Shown here: one piece after another, positions 42,999 to 51,327 of the stretch
Numbering within the stretch: position 1 is the stretch's first letter
How the letters are laid out: the number at the start of each line of letters is the position of its first letter
NCBI RefSeq assembly: GCF_006517255.1
Contig: NZ_CP041185.1
Span: 5,518,001-5,582,000 of the forward strand
From: Janthinobacterium tructae
GTDB lineage: Bacteria > Pseudomonadota > Gammaproteobacteria > Burkholderiales > Burkholderiaceae_D
DNA length: 64,000 bases
Direction: 5' to 3'
Notes under the pieces: model-generated
Seen by the model: the letters and a program-made list of their open reading frames with translations, nothing else
The model's database searches: none
Told to the model about the DNA's origin: nothing
Program-made: the position numbers and the translations under genes

Positions 42999-43862
42999 AT
43001 GAAACGCCAGCTGCACCTGCTCGTCATCGATCCGCAAAACGATTTTTGCGATTTACCTCCCGCCTGGCTGCCGCAGGATGCGGCGCCGGCCCTGCCCGTG
43101 CCCGGCGCCCACGCCGACATGCTGCGTGTGGCGCAGCTGATCCGTGAAGGGGGCGGCGGGCTGACGCAGATCAGCGTGACCCTCGACGCCCACCACCGCT
43201 ACGACATCGCCCATCCCGCCTTCTGGCGCACGGGCGATGGTGGCCCCGTTGCGCCGTTTACGCAGATCAGCGCGCAGCAGGTGCGTGACCGCCTGTTTCT
43301 GCCAGCCGCCAGCGGCGCCTTGCCGCGTGTGCTGGCCTACCTTGATGCCTTGCAGCAAGCGGGGCGCTATCAATTGATGGTGTGGCCCGTGCATTGCGAG
43401 ATCGGCAGCTGGGGCCAGAATATCCACGCGGCCGTGCGCGCCGCCTACAACGCTTGGGAAGTGGCCAACTTGCAAGTGGTGGCCAAGCTGAGCAAGGGTT
43501 CCAACCCGTGGACCGAGCATTACTCGGCCGTCATGGCGGAAGTGCCCGACGCGCAAGATGCGGCCACCCAGCTCAACCGCGTCTTCCTCGACACCCTGCT
43601 GCCGGCGCAGCAGATGTATGTCGCCGGCGAAGCGGGCAGCCACTGCGTGAAAGCCAGCACCGAGCATATCGCCGACTATCTGCAAGCCCAGCAAGGCAAG
43701 CCGGCCCTGGCGCGGCTGGTGCTGCTGACGGACTGCATGAGCCCCGTCACGGGTTTCGCAGCGCAGCAGCGCGACTTCCTGGCCGCCATGCACGAGCGCG
43801 GCGCGCGGCTGGCCACGTCCTCCGAGGTCTTGCCCGAATTGCTGGCCAATGCGCTGGCCTGA
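42999..43862 (+). CDS. Isochorismatase-like cysteine hydrolase, probable nicotinamidase
   Basis: This 287-residue protein has the cysteine-hydrolase fold. The catalytic Asp11 is in VIDPQNDF, the metal region reads TQISVTLDAHHRYDIAHPAFW, then VWPVHCEIGSWG, and the nucleophile Cys216 is in GEAGSHCVKAS. Bacterial PncA is about 210 residues, so this is a long form. It is 77 bp upstream of pncB, whose substrate nicotinate is the product of nicotinamidase. That context makes an NAD salvage role likely, though the substrate is not proven by sequence. GAGGAA precedes the ATG at 42999. Confidence 0.78.
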   Translation: MKRQLHLLVIDPQNDFCDLPPAWLPQDAAPALPVPGAHADMLRVAQLIREGGGGLTQISVTLDAHHRYDIAHPAFWRTGDGGPVAPFTQISAQQVRDRLFLPAASGALPRVLAYLDALQQAGRYQLMVWPVHCEIGSWGQNIHAAVRAAYNAWEVANLQVVAKLSKGSNPWTEHYSAVMAEVPDAQDAATQLNRVFLDTLLPAQQMYVAGEAGSHCVKASTEHIADYLQAQQGKPALARLVLLTDCMSPVTGFAAQQRDFLAAMHERGARLATSSEVLPELLANALA

Positions 43863-43939
43863 GCCATTGTTGAGCGTGGCCTGCTGAAATGCTTGCGGTG
43901 GCGTACTATTCTGGCTTCAGGAAGTTGGAGAAAACACAC

Positions 43940-45130
43940 ATGACCCCGATAGTGCGCAGTTTGCTGGAAACCGATCTGTATAAATTTACAATGTGGCAAG
44001 CATTGCTGCACGGTCATCCGAATACCCATACCGAATACGAATTTGTCTGCCGCAACGCCACCGCCTTTCCCCTGGCCGAGCTGAAGGGCGAGCTGGAAGA
44101 ACAGCTCGACCACCTGTGCTCGATGTCGTTTGCCGACGACGAGCTGGCCTATTTGCGCACCCTGCGCTTCATGAAGAGCGATTTCGTCGATTTTTTGACG
44201 GTGTTCCGCTTCCAGCGCAAGTTCATCGACGTCAGCACCGATGGCGACACCCTGCTGGTACACGCGGCCGGTCCGCAGGTGCACGTGATGGGCTTCGAGA
44301 TTTTCGTGCTGTACATCATCAATGAACTGTATTTCCGCCGCTTCGACCTCGATGCGGCCATGCGCAAAGGGCGCCACCGCCTGGGCTTGAAAGTGGCGGC
44401 CGTCAAGGAGTTCGGCAAGCTGCCGCGGCGTAAACACCCGTTTGAATTTTCCGACTTCGGCGTGCGCCGGCGCTTTTCCGGCGCCTGGCACGACGAAGTG
44501 GTGCAGCGCCTGGCGCATGAGGTGCCCGAGTATTTCAAGGGCACGTCGAATGTGTACCTGGCGAAAAAGCTCGGCATCGTGCCGATCGGCACCATGGCGC
44601 ATGAATACATGCAGTCATTCCAGTCCTTCGGCGTGCGCCTGCGCGACTTTCAAAAGGCGGCTCTGGAAGACTGGGTGCAGGAATACCGCGGCGACTTGGG
44701 GATCGCCCTGACCGACGTGGTCGGCATGGATGCCTTTTTGGCCGACTTCGACCTGTATTTCGCCAAGCTGTTCGACGGCTTGCGCCACGATTCGGGCGAC
44801 CCCGTCGAATGGGGCGAAAAGGCGCTGGCCCATTACGCGGCCCTGCGCATCGACGCCAATACCAAGCGCCTGGTGTTTTCCGACGGCCTGGACCTGGACA
44901 AGGCGTTCGCCCTGTACCGGCACTTCGCCGACCGCATCATGACGGGCTTTGGCATCGGCACCAATCTGACCAACGACGTGGGTTTGACGCCGCTCAACAT
45001 CGTCATGAAACTGGTGCGCTGCAATGGCCAGTCGGTGGCGAAATTGTCGGATTCGCCGGGCAAGACCCTGTGCAAGGATGAAACTTTCCTCGCGTATTTG
45101 CGGCAGGTGTTCCATCACCCTGCGGCATGA
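43940..45130 (+). CDS. pncB: Nicotinate phosphoribosyltransferase
   Basis: First step of the Preiss-Handler NAD salvage route: nicotinate plus PRPP and ATP to nicotinate mononucleotide. The 396 residues begin with the family block [16 protein letters not shown], then the phosphoribosyl region [22 protein letters not shown] and [13 protein letters not shown] with [17 protein letters not shown] lies about nine bases before the ATG at 43940. Confidence 0.95.
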   Translation: MTPIVRSLLETDLYKFTMWQALLHGHPNTHTEYEFVCRNATAFPLAELKGELEEQLDHLCSMSFADDELAYLRTLRFMKSDFVDFLTVFRFQRKFIDVSTDGDTLLVHAAGPQVHVMGFEIFVLYIINELYFRRFDLDAAMRKGRHRLGLKVAAVKEFGKLPRRKHPFEFSDFGVRRRFSGAWHDEVVQRLAHEVPEYFKGTSNVYLAKKLGIVPIGTMAHEYMQSFQSFGVRLRDFQKAALEDWVQEYRGDLGIALTDVVGMDAFLADFDLYFAKLFDGLRHDSGDPVEWGEKALAHYAALRIDANTKRLVFSDGLDLDKAFALYRHFADRIMTGFGIGTNLTNDVGLTPLNIVMKLVRCNGQSVAKLSDSPGKTLCKDETFLAYLRQVFHHPAA

Positions 45131-45155
45131 CGGCGGCAGGGCAGGCGCTGACGGT

Positions 45156-45455
45156 TTAGAAACCCGACAGCACGGTGTTCATGTGCTCGACCTGGGGCGG
45201 GGCGGCAAAGAATTCGCCCACCAGGCCGCGCCATGCCTGGAAGTCGTCGCTGCCGCGGAAATGCACGGTGTGGTCTTCCAGGGTGCTCCAGCCGACCACC
45301 AGGCGGTAGGCATCGCCATTTTCGATCGAGCGCTCCAGGCGCATCGATTCGCAGCCGCGCGCGCGCTGGAACAGGGGCACGGCTTTGGCGACGGCCGCTT
45401 CGAAGGCGTCATGCGTGGCCGATTTGATCTGGATGTGGGCAATTTCATAAATCAT
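45156..45455 (-). CDS. Antibiotic biosynthesis monooxygenase (ABM) domain protein
   Basis: This 99-residue dimeric alpha+beta barrel protein begins MIYEIAHIQIKSATHDAFEAAV and contains the block GCESMRLERSIENGDAYRLVVGW. ABM proteins are quinol-type or heme-degrading monooxygenases, or simply small ligand binders. The exact substrate cannot be told. GGAA seven bases upstream supports the ATG at 45455. Confidence 0.8.
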   Translation of the reverse strand: MIYEIAHIQIKSATHDAFEAAVAKAVPLFQRARGCESMRLERSIENGDAYRLVVGWSTLEDHTVHFRGSDDFQAWRGLVGEFFAAPPQVEHMNTVLSGF

Positions 45456-45521
45456 GGCAAGTTCCACTGTGGAATGAAGGAAGCTCGATCTTGCCATAGT
45501 TTGGCCGCGCGGGGGAGGGTG

Positions 45522-45860
45522 TCAGCCCGCCAGCGCGTGTTTGCCTGCACCTGTGTCTGCACGCCTGGCCGTGCGCTGTTCGATGTCGCAGCCGTTGCAG
45601 GCCTGCACGATGGCGTGCGCCCGTTCGCGCTCTTGTGGCGTGCCGATGGCCACGACGAGGCGGGACATGCCGCGCCACGCCGCCTTGCGGTGTACGGGCA
45701 CGGCTTCGTCGTCGACCGTGTCGAGCTGCACGGCGTGCGCGGCGAAGCCAGCGTCGAGCAGGGCGCTGCGGGCCTGCTGCGCATCGCTGAAATGGTCGAA
45801 GATACGGATCAGGGCCGATGCGACAAGAGGGTTGGCAAGGGGGCTGGTGGAGGTGCTCAT
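45522..45860 (-). CDS. Hypothetical protein with general-stress-17M-like fold
   Basis: This 112-residue protein contains FDHFSDAQQARSALLDAGFAAHAVQL followed by SRLVVAIGTPQERERAHAIV, a beta-alpha-beta pattern similar to the short heat-shock/general-stress domain found in YflT-like proteins. No signal peptide or membrane segment. Function unknown. Confidence 0.6.
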   Translation of the reverse strand: MSTSTSPLANPLVASALIRIFDHFSDAQQARSALLDAGFAAHAVQLDTVDDEAVPVHRKAAWRGMSRLVVAIGTPQERERAHAIVQACNGCDIEQRTARRADTGAGKHALAG

Positions 45861-46031
45861 GGCCAGGCTTTCAGGGAGGGGTATCCGAGTTTGACCTGCG
45901 AGCCTGTAAGAAATTCTGTCTCAGCCTGTAAAATCCTCGATCAAGGCGCGAAAATTTGATAAATATCCAGTATGGCCGCCAAGTCGCGCTAAGATACGCC
46001 TTGCGCGATCAATCTTTCATAGGAGAACTAA

Positions 46032-46613
46032 ATGGCAGCGAAGAAAATTCTGTTTTTGACCGGCGATTTTGCAGAAGATTATGAAACGATGGTGCCATTC
46101 CAGGCCCTGCTGATGCTCGGTCATACCGTGCATGCCGTTTGTCCCGGCAAGAAAAGCGGCGAGACGATCAAGACGGCCATCCACGATTTCGAGGGCGACC
46201 AGACCTACACGGAAAAGCCGGGCCATTTGTTCACCCTGAACGCCAGCTTCGACGAGATCGATCCGGCCGACTATGACGCGGTGATGATCGCCGGCGGCCG
46301 AGCGCCCGAATACCTGCGCCTGAACGAGAAAGTCATCGCCGCCGTACGCCATTTTGCCGAGGCGGGCAAGCCTGTCGCGGCCGTGTGCCACGGCGCGCAA
46401 TTGCTGGCCGCCGCCGATGTCATCCGCGGAAAGCGCATTTCCGCCTATCCCGCCTGCGCGCCGGAAGTCAAACTGGCGGGCGGCACGTATGCCGACATCG
46501 CCGTCACGGACGCCGTCACCGATGGCCAGTTCGTCACGGCCCCCGCCTGGCCCGCGCATCCGGCCTGGCTGGCGCAGTTCGTCAAGCTGCTCGGCACCGA
46601 GATCCGTTTGTAA
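46032..46613 (+). CDS. DJ-1/PfpI-family protein
   Basis: This 193-residue protein has the glutamine-amidotransferase-like fold. The nucleophile-elbow cysteine is in [14 protein letters not shown], with [16 protein letters not shown] before it. Relatives include deglycases, chaperones and cysteine proteases; the sequence alone does not choose. AGGAGAACTAA precedes the ATG. Confidence 0.88.
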   Translation: MAAKKILFLTGDFAEDYETMVPFQALLMLGHTVHAVCPGKKSGETIKTAIHDFEGDQTYTEKPGHLFTLNASFDEIDPADYDAVMIAGGRAPEYLRLNEKVIAAVRHFAEAGKPVAAVCHGAQLLAAADVIRGKRISAYPACAPEVKLAGGTYADIAVTDAVTDGQFVTAPAWPAHPAWLAQFVKLLGTEIRL

Positions 46614-46688
46614 GCCGTTTGTAACCTTTACCTGCCCGGCAGGCCGCAGCGCTTGCCGGGCGGCCCACTTTTCAGATTCGAGTTCTTC

Positions 46689-47921
46689 ATGCAAGCGCCG
46701 CGCAGTCAACCTTCCCGCAAACAACTTCCAGCGTCGCGCTGGCGCCAGCGCCGCCTGGCGCAAGCCGCATCGGGCCTGAGCGCCGCGCAGGAACGCCAGC
46801 TGGCCACCCTGCATGAGATTTCCACCCTGCTGGCGGGCCAGCACGCCATCGATGCGCTATGCCGTGGCTTCCTGCACCATGTGATGCAGTTCGCGCAAGC
46901 CGAAGGCGGTACCGTGCGCATCCTCGATCCGCAGAACGATACGGTGCACATCATCGTGCATGAGGGCATTTCGGACGCCATGGTGGAAGAGGAACATTGC
47001 ATCCGCAATAACGATTGCCTGTGTGGCGCCGCCGTGGCGCAAGGCGTGATCCAGATCCGCGATTTCCGCCAGGTCGAAGCGCTGCAGCGCTTTCGCTGCC
47101 AGGACGAAGGTTTTGTTGCCATCGCCGTCTTTCCCATCCTCGCGCGCGACCAGGTGGTGGGCAGTTTTTCGCTGCACTTCGCGGGCCCGCAAGCGGTGCA
47201 TGCGCAGCAGCAGGGCTGGCTGGAAACGCTGGGCCAGAGCCTGGGCATCGCCATTGAGAACCAGCGCCTGATCGCGCGCGAAAAGGAATTTGCCGTGGCG
47301 CGCGAACGCAGCCTGCTGGCCGAAGGCTTGCACGACAGCATTGCGCAAAGCCTCAATTTCATCAGCCTGCAAGTCCAGATGCTCGACGATTCCGTGCGCC
47401 GGGGCCAGCTCGACGAAGCGGCCGAGGTGCTGCCGCTGATGCGCATGGGTGTCGAACAAAGCTACCAGGATGTGCGCGAATTGCTGGTCAATTTCCGCAC
47501 GCGCTGGCATGGCAGCGACCTGGAAAGCAAACTGTCCGAAGTGCTGGCCAAGTTCGAGCTGCAGACGGGCGTCGTCGGCACCCTGGACATGAGCGGCAAT
47601 GGCGCGCCGCTGGCGCCGGAGCAGCAGTTGCAGATCCTGTTCATCGTGCAGGAAGCACTGTCGAATATCCGCAAGCACGCGCAGGCGAGCAACGTGGGCC
47701 TGCGCGTGGTCAACGGGCGCGATTTTGCGCTGCAGGTGCGCGACGATGGCGAAGGCTTCGCCGCCAACCTGCGCGACAAGAAAACGGAATTGCAGATCGG
47801 CTTGCGTATCATGCAGGAAAGGGCCGAGCGGCTCGGTGCGCAATTTGCCATCGACAGCACGCCCGGCGGCGGCACGACAATCTCGCTGGCCTTGCCGGCA
47901 GCCCGGCGCCAGGCCGCGTAA
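46689..47921 (+). CDS. NarX-like soluble sensor histidine kinase with GAF domain and cysteine cluster
   Basis: This 410-residue kinase has no membrane segment. A GAF domain fills about 35-195 and carries cysteines 104, 110 and 112 in the block EEHCIRNNDCLCG plus Cys137. The HisKA_3 dimerisation helix has the phospho-acceptor His215 in AEGLHDSIAQSLN, and the HATPase domain has Asn326 in EALSNIRKHA and DDGEGF. This is the NarX/NreB type of kinase. The cysteine cluster could bind a metal, Fe-S cluster or act as a redox switch. The start is uncertain: the ATG at 46689 lacks a strong ribosome binding site and one at 46653 is possible. Confidence 0.85.
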   Translation: MQAPRSQPSRKQLPASRWRQRRLAQAASGLSAAQERQLATLHEISTLLAGQHAIDALCRGFLHHVMQFAQAEGGTVRILDPQNDTVHIIVHEGISDAMVEEEHCIRNNDCLCGAAVAQGVIQIRDFRQVEALQRFRCQDEGFVAIAVFPILARDQVVGSFSLHFAGPQAVHAQQQGWLETLGQSLGIAIENQRLIAREKEFAVARERSLLAEGLHDSIAQSLNFISLQVQMLDDSVRRGQLDEAAEVLPLMRMGVEQSYQDVRELLVNFRTRWHGSDLESKLSEVLAKFELQTGVVGTLDMSGNGAPLAPEQQLQILFIVQEALSNIRKHAQASNVGLRVVNGRDFALQVRDDGEGFAANLRDKKTELQIGLRIMQERAERLGAQFAIDSTPGGGTTISLALPAARRQAA

Positions 47922-47959
47922 CAGAAGATTCATTCTTACCAGGTAAAAGATACAAATAC

Positions 47960-48607
47960 GTGAACGCTCCAATCAAAATCCTGCTGGTCGACGACCACAC
48001 CTTGCTGCGCAGCGGCGTCAAGCTGCTGCTGCAGCGCAATCCTCTATTCCAGGTGGTGGGCGAGGCATCGAACGGACTCGACGGCGTGCGCCTGACGGCC
48101 GAGCTGCTGCCCGACGTGGTGCTGATGGACTTGAACATGCCCGGCGTAACGGGCGTCGAAGCGCTGCAGCTGATCTTGCAGGACATGCCGCAGATGGTGG
48201 TGCTGATGCTGACCGTGTCCGAAAACGCGGCCGACCTGGGCGCGGCCCTGCGCGCTGGTGCACGCGGCTACTTGCTGAAAAATATAGAAGCCGAGCAGCT
48301 GGGCCAGGCCATCTGCCGCGCCGCCGCCGGTGAGTCCGTGATTGCCGACGCCATGACGGCCAAGCTGGTGTCGCAGTTCCGCGCTGGGCAGAACGCGCCC
48401 CAGGCCGACTACGACAAACTGACGCCGCGCGAACGCGAAGCCATGGCCTGCCTGGCGCAAGGGCTGAGCAACAAGGAAATCGCGCGCCAGCTGGACGTGG
48501 CCGAAAGCACGGTGAAAATCCACGTGCAAAACATCCTCAAAAAGCTTAAGCTCAGCAGCCGCGTGCAGATCGCCGTCTACGCGGTCGAGCGCGAACTGGG
48601 TAAATAA
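47960..48607 (+). CDS. NarL-family response regulator
   Basis: This 215-residue regulator has a receiver domain at 1-120 with the phospho-acceptor Asp57 in VVLMDLNMPG and a LuxR-type helix-turn-helix at about 148-208 (LTPREREAMACLAQGLSNKEIA). The start is GTG (NAPIKILLVDDHTLLRSG). It follows the GAF kinase by 38 bp and is its cognate partner. Targets are unknown; nitrate, oxygen or redox control is inferred from the NarX/NarL resemblance. Confidence 0.9.
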   Translation: MNAPIKILLVDDHTLLRSGVKLLLQRNPLFQVVGEASNGLDGVRLTAELLPDVVLMDLNMPGVTGVEALQLILQDMPQMVVLMLTVSENAADLGAALRAGARGYLLKNIEAEQLGQAICRAAAGESVIADAMTAKLVSQFRAGQNAPQADYDKLTPREREAMACLAQGLSNKEIARQLDVAESTVKIHVQNILKKLKLSSRVQIAVYAVERELGK

Positions 48608-48619
48608 GAGTACCTACAT

Positions 48620-48722
48620 AACCTACTGCGCGTCGCGATTTGCGACCTCCGATGCTCACTGTGCTCAAGCACAGTTGCGCTTCTCTGTCGCAACTCGCTG
48701 CCGCTCGCTACGGTTCTGCCAG
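48620..48722. repeat. Dispersed intergenic repeat, copy B
   Basis: A segment of about 103 bp matches the copy at 30011-30124, sharing CTGCGCGTCGCGA, CGATGCTCACTG and CCGCTCGCTACGGT. It lies directly after the narL-like gene and contains internal short inverted repeats. Confidence 0.75.
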
Positions 48723-48733
48723 GCACTCTAAAA

Positions 48734-48780
48734 ATCAAACAATGCGCAAATAAATGGCAAAAAATGCGCGATTGTTTGAT
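48734..48780. repeat. Imperfect inverted repeat upstream of the Crp/Fnr gene
   Basis: ATCAAACAATGCGCA and TGCGCGATTGTTTGAT are complementary apart from one extra base, with 16 bp between them. It lies 107 bp before the crp/fnr-type gene and could be a terminator-like hairpin or a regulator site. Confidence 0.6.
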
Positions 48781-48848
48781 CTGCATGGCGTTCCGGCCTA
48801 GACAACCCTAGTTCCTTTGACGTATGGCCTTGACGATGCCTGCGCATT

Positions 48849-48885
48849 ACACTCTTAGTCATTCGCTAATCTAATAAGAGAGTGT
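48849..48885 (+). promoter_or_regulatory. Possible hairpin hiding the ribosome binding site
   Basis: ACACTCT (48849-48855) can pair with AGAGTGT (48879-48885), which contains the only purine-rich ribosome binding sequence of the Crp/Fnr gene (ATG at 48887). The loop is 23 bases. Confidence 0.3.
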
Positions 48886-48886
48886 C

Positions 48887-49582
48887 ATGCATAAGGTCAA
48901 CGTCGATGGCTTGCTATCGAGCCAGGCTCTGTTCCGCCATATTTCCCCTTCGCAATTAGAGCAATTGCGCCAGGATGTCGTGCGCGTCGAAGTGGAAAAA
49001 GGCAAAGTGCTGTTCCGCAAGGGCGAAGTGCCGGAAGGCGCCTATGTGGTGGTCTTCGGCCTCGTCAAGCTGAGCGTGTTTTCCATGGAAGGTACCGACA
49101 AGGTACTGGAACTGATCCGTCCGGGCCAGAGCTTCGGCGAAGCCATGATTTTCCTCGATGAACCGTACCCGTTCTGCGCCGAAGCGCTCGAGCACTGCCT
49201 GCTGCTGCGCATCCCGCCGCACGCGCTGCTGCGCCTGCTGGACCAGTCGCCGCGTATCGCCCGCCAGATGATGAACAGCCTGTCGCACCACCTGATGGGT
49301 TTTATCCGCAACGTGGAACGCTGCTCCGTGCAGAACGCCACCCAGCGCGTGGTCGAGTACCTGCTGCAGGCATCGGACCAGCAGCGTTCGAACGAGGTCA
49401 AGCTGGACCTGAAGAAAAGTCTGCTGGCATCGTTCCTGAACCTGGCGCCCGCCACCCTGTCGCGCGTGCTGCACCAGTTGACGGACTTGCACCTGATTAA
49501 AGTCAGCGGTTCGCTGATCCAGATCCAGCCCGATGCCTTGAAAACCTATCGCCACGGCTCCGCCACGGCGATGCTGAATTAA
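48887..49582 (+). CDS. Crp/Fnr-family transcriptional regulator
   Basis: This 231-residue protein has a cyclic-nucleotide-type beta-barrel sensor (about 15-125, with LFRKGEVPEGAYVVVFGLVKLSV and GQSFGEAMIFLD), a long dimer helix and a C-terminal winged helix (about 165-220, LKKSLLASFLNLAPATLSRVL). The N-terminal cysteines of FNR are absent, so it is not an Fe-S FNR; DNR- or Crp-like sensing of NO/heme or another ligand is possible. It follows the NarX/NarL-like pair on the same strand. Confidence 0.88.
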   Translation: MHKVNVDGLLSSQALFRHISPSQLEQLRQDVVRVEVEKGKVLFRKGEVPEGAYVVVFGLVKLSVFSMEGTDKVLELIRPGQSFGEAMIFLDEPYPFCAEALEHCLLLRIPPHALLRLLDQSPRIARQMMNSLSHHLMGFIRNVERCSVQNATQRVVEYLLQASDQQRSNEVKLDLKKSLLASFLNLAPATLSRVLHQLTDLHLIKVSGSLIQIQPDALKTYRHGSATAMLN

Positions 49583-49592
49583 GCGTTTATTA

Positions 49593-50783
49593 CTAAGCTT
49601 TTTCAGCAGGTAAGGTCAGCCGCCAGTACAGCAGGGCGAGCAAGCTGACCGCCGCGCCCAGTGCGCATACCGCATGCCAGCCCGCCAGCGCATACGCGCT
49701 GGTGGCGGCAATCGCACCGACACCGCTTCCCACCGCATAAAACAGCATGTAGCACGCCACCAGGCGGCTGTGCGCGTCGCTGTCCTGCTTGAAAATCAGG
49801 CTCTGGTTGGTCACATGGATGGCCTGGCCCGCCAGGTCCAGCGCGACGATGCCGATGACCAGGGGCCACAGGGCCGTGCCGGCAAAGCCGAGCGGCAGCC
49901 ACGCGGCCAGCAACAGCAGCAGCGCCGCGCCCGTCGTCCACTGCGCGCGGCCCTTGTCGGCCAGTGCCCCTGCGCGCGCCGCGCCCAGCGCACCGATCAC
50001 GCCGACCAGGCCAAACGCGCCGATGGCCGCGTGCGTATAGCCTTGCTCAGTCAGTGGCAGCACCAGGGCGCTCCAGAAAATATTGAAGACGGCAAACATC
50101 AGCAGTGCCAGCATGCCGCGCACGCGCAGCACCTTGTTGTGCAGCAGCATGTCCAGCATGGAAGCGAGCAGGGCGCCGTAGGCCAGCCGTTGACTGGACG
50201 GCTGCGCCGGCGGCAGCTTGCGCCACAGCAGCAACAGCAGGGCGCAGGCGATGGCCGCCGAGACGAAATACACGGCGCGCCAGTCGGCCAGATCGGCCAC
50301 CACGCCGGACAGGGTGCGCGCCAGCAGCAAGCCGATCACCACGCCGCCTTGCGCCATGCCGACGACGCGGCCCCGCTCGTGGCTGGCCGCCGCGCTGGCC
50401 GCATAGGCGATCAAGCCCTGCGTCATGGCAGTGCCCAGCAAGCCCACCAGCAGCATGCCACCCAGCAAGGCGGCCGTGGAACGGGCGCAAGCCAGCGCCG
50501 CCAGGGTGATGGCAAGCAAGCCCAGCTGGAACAGGGTCAGGCGGCGCCGGTTCAGCATGTCGCCCAGGGGCACCAGCAGCAGCAGGGCCAGCGCGCAGCC
50601 GAGCTGCGTGGCCGTGATGACCATGCCGCTGGCAGCCTCGGTCATGCCGAATTCATGCGCCAGGGTGGCGAGCAAGGGCTGGGCGTAATACACATTGGCC
50701 ACGCTGAGGCCGGCTGCCGCGGCAAACAGCCAGACGAGGGAGGGCGGGAGTGCTGTCGTGAGGGGAGGGTTTGTGTCGCGCAT
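49593..50783 (-). CDS. MFS efflux transporter
   Basis: This 396-residue protein has 12 predicted helices. The opening LVWLFAAAAGLSVANVYYAQPLLATLA and the block ALLLLVPLGDMLNRRRL are typical of the MFS drug or amino-acid/arabinose-type exporters annotated as YnfM/Ydh-like. It is divergent from an HxlR regulator (85-bp gap), which probably controls it. Confidence 0.85.
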   Translation of the reverse strand: MRDTNPPLTTALPPSLVWLFAAAAGLSVANVYYAQPLLATLAHEFGMTEAASGMVITATQLGCALALLLLVPLGDMLNRRRLTLFQLGLLAITLAALACARSTAALLGGMLLVGLLGTAMTQGLIAYAASAAASHERGRVVGMAQGGVVIGLLLARTLSGVVADLADWRAVYFVSAAIACALLLLLWRKLPPAQPSSQRLAYGALLASMLDMLLHNKVLRVRGMLALLMFAVFNIFWSALVLPLTEQGYTHAAIGAFGLVGVIGALGAARAGALADKGRAQWTTGAALLLLLAAWLPLGFAGTALWPLVIGIVALDLAGQAIHVTNQSLIFKQDSDAHSRLVACYMLFYAVGSGVGAIAATSAYALAGWHAVCALGAAVSLLALLYWRLTLPAEKA

Positions 50784-50868
50784 GGGTTAGTCCATAAGTG
50801 GTTTCAAATTAAAACCAGTTGGAGTCTACGCCGGGAAGTTTTAAAATGCAACCAGTCAATCCTGGAGT

Positions 50869-51327
50869 ATGCCCGTGGCCAAGCGCAAGAGCCTGAAAAC
50901 CGACCCCTGTCCCGTGGCGCGCGCGCTCGACGTGATCGGCGAGCGCTGGTCGCTGCTGATCGTGCGCGACGCCTTCGACGGCATGCGCAGGTTCGGTGAA
51001 TTCCAGAAAAGCCTGGGCGTGGCGAAGAACATCCTGGCCGACCGCCTGCACATGCTGGTGGAAGAGGGAATTTTCACCATTGCGCCCGCTTCGGACGGCA
51101 CGGCCTACCAGGAATATGTGCTGACGCACAAGGGGCTGGGCCTGTTCCCCGTCGTCGTCGGCCTGCGCCAGTGGAGCGAGGCGCAATTGTTTGAACCAGG
51201 CGAGGCGCATTCCACCCTGCTGCAGCGCGGCTCGGGCTTGCCCGTGCGCCGCATGGACGTGCTGGCCGAGGATGGCCGCGTCTTGCAGGCGGGCGATACC
51301 GTCGTGCACAAGGTGTCGCCACCATGA
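50869..51327 (+). CDS. HxlR-family transcriptional regulator
   Basis: This winged-helix regulator of about 150 residues contains the family block DPCPVARALDVIGERWSLLIVRDAF, with the conserved Cys that can sense electrophiles or oxidants. GGAG is only one base before the ATG at 50869 but seven before a GTG at 50875, so the GTG may be the true start. It lies divergent from the MFS exporter and overlaps dadA by 4 bp, so it may control both. Confidence 0.88.
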   Translation: MPVAKRKSLKTDPCPVARALDVIGERWSLLIVRDAFDGMRRFGEFQKSLGVAKNILADRLHMLVEEGIFTIAPASDGTAYQEYVLTHKGLGLFPVVVGLRQWSEAQLFEPGEAHSTLLQRGSGLPVRRMDVLAEDGRVLQAGDTVVHKVSPP

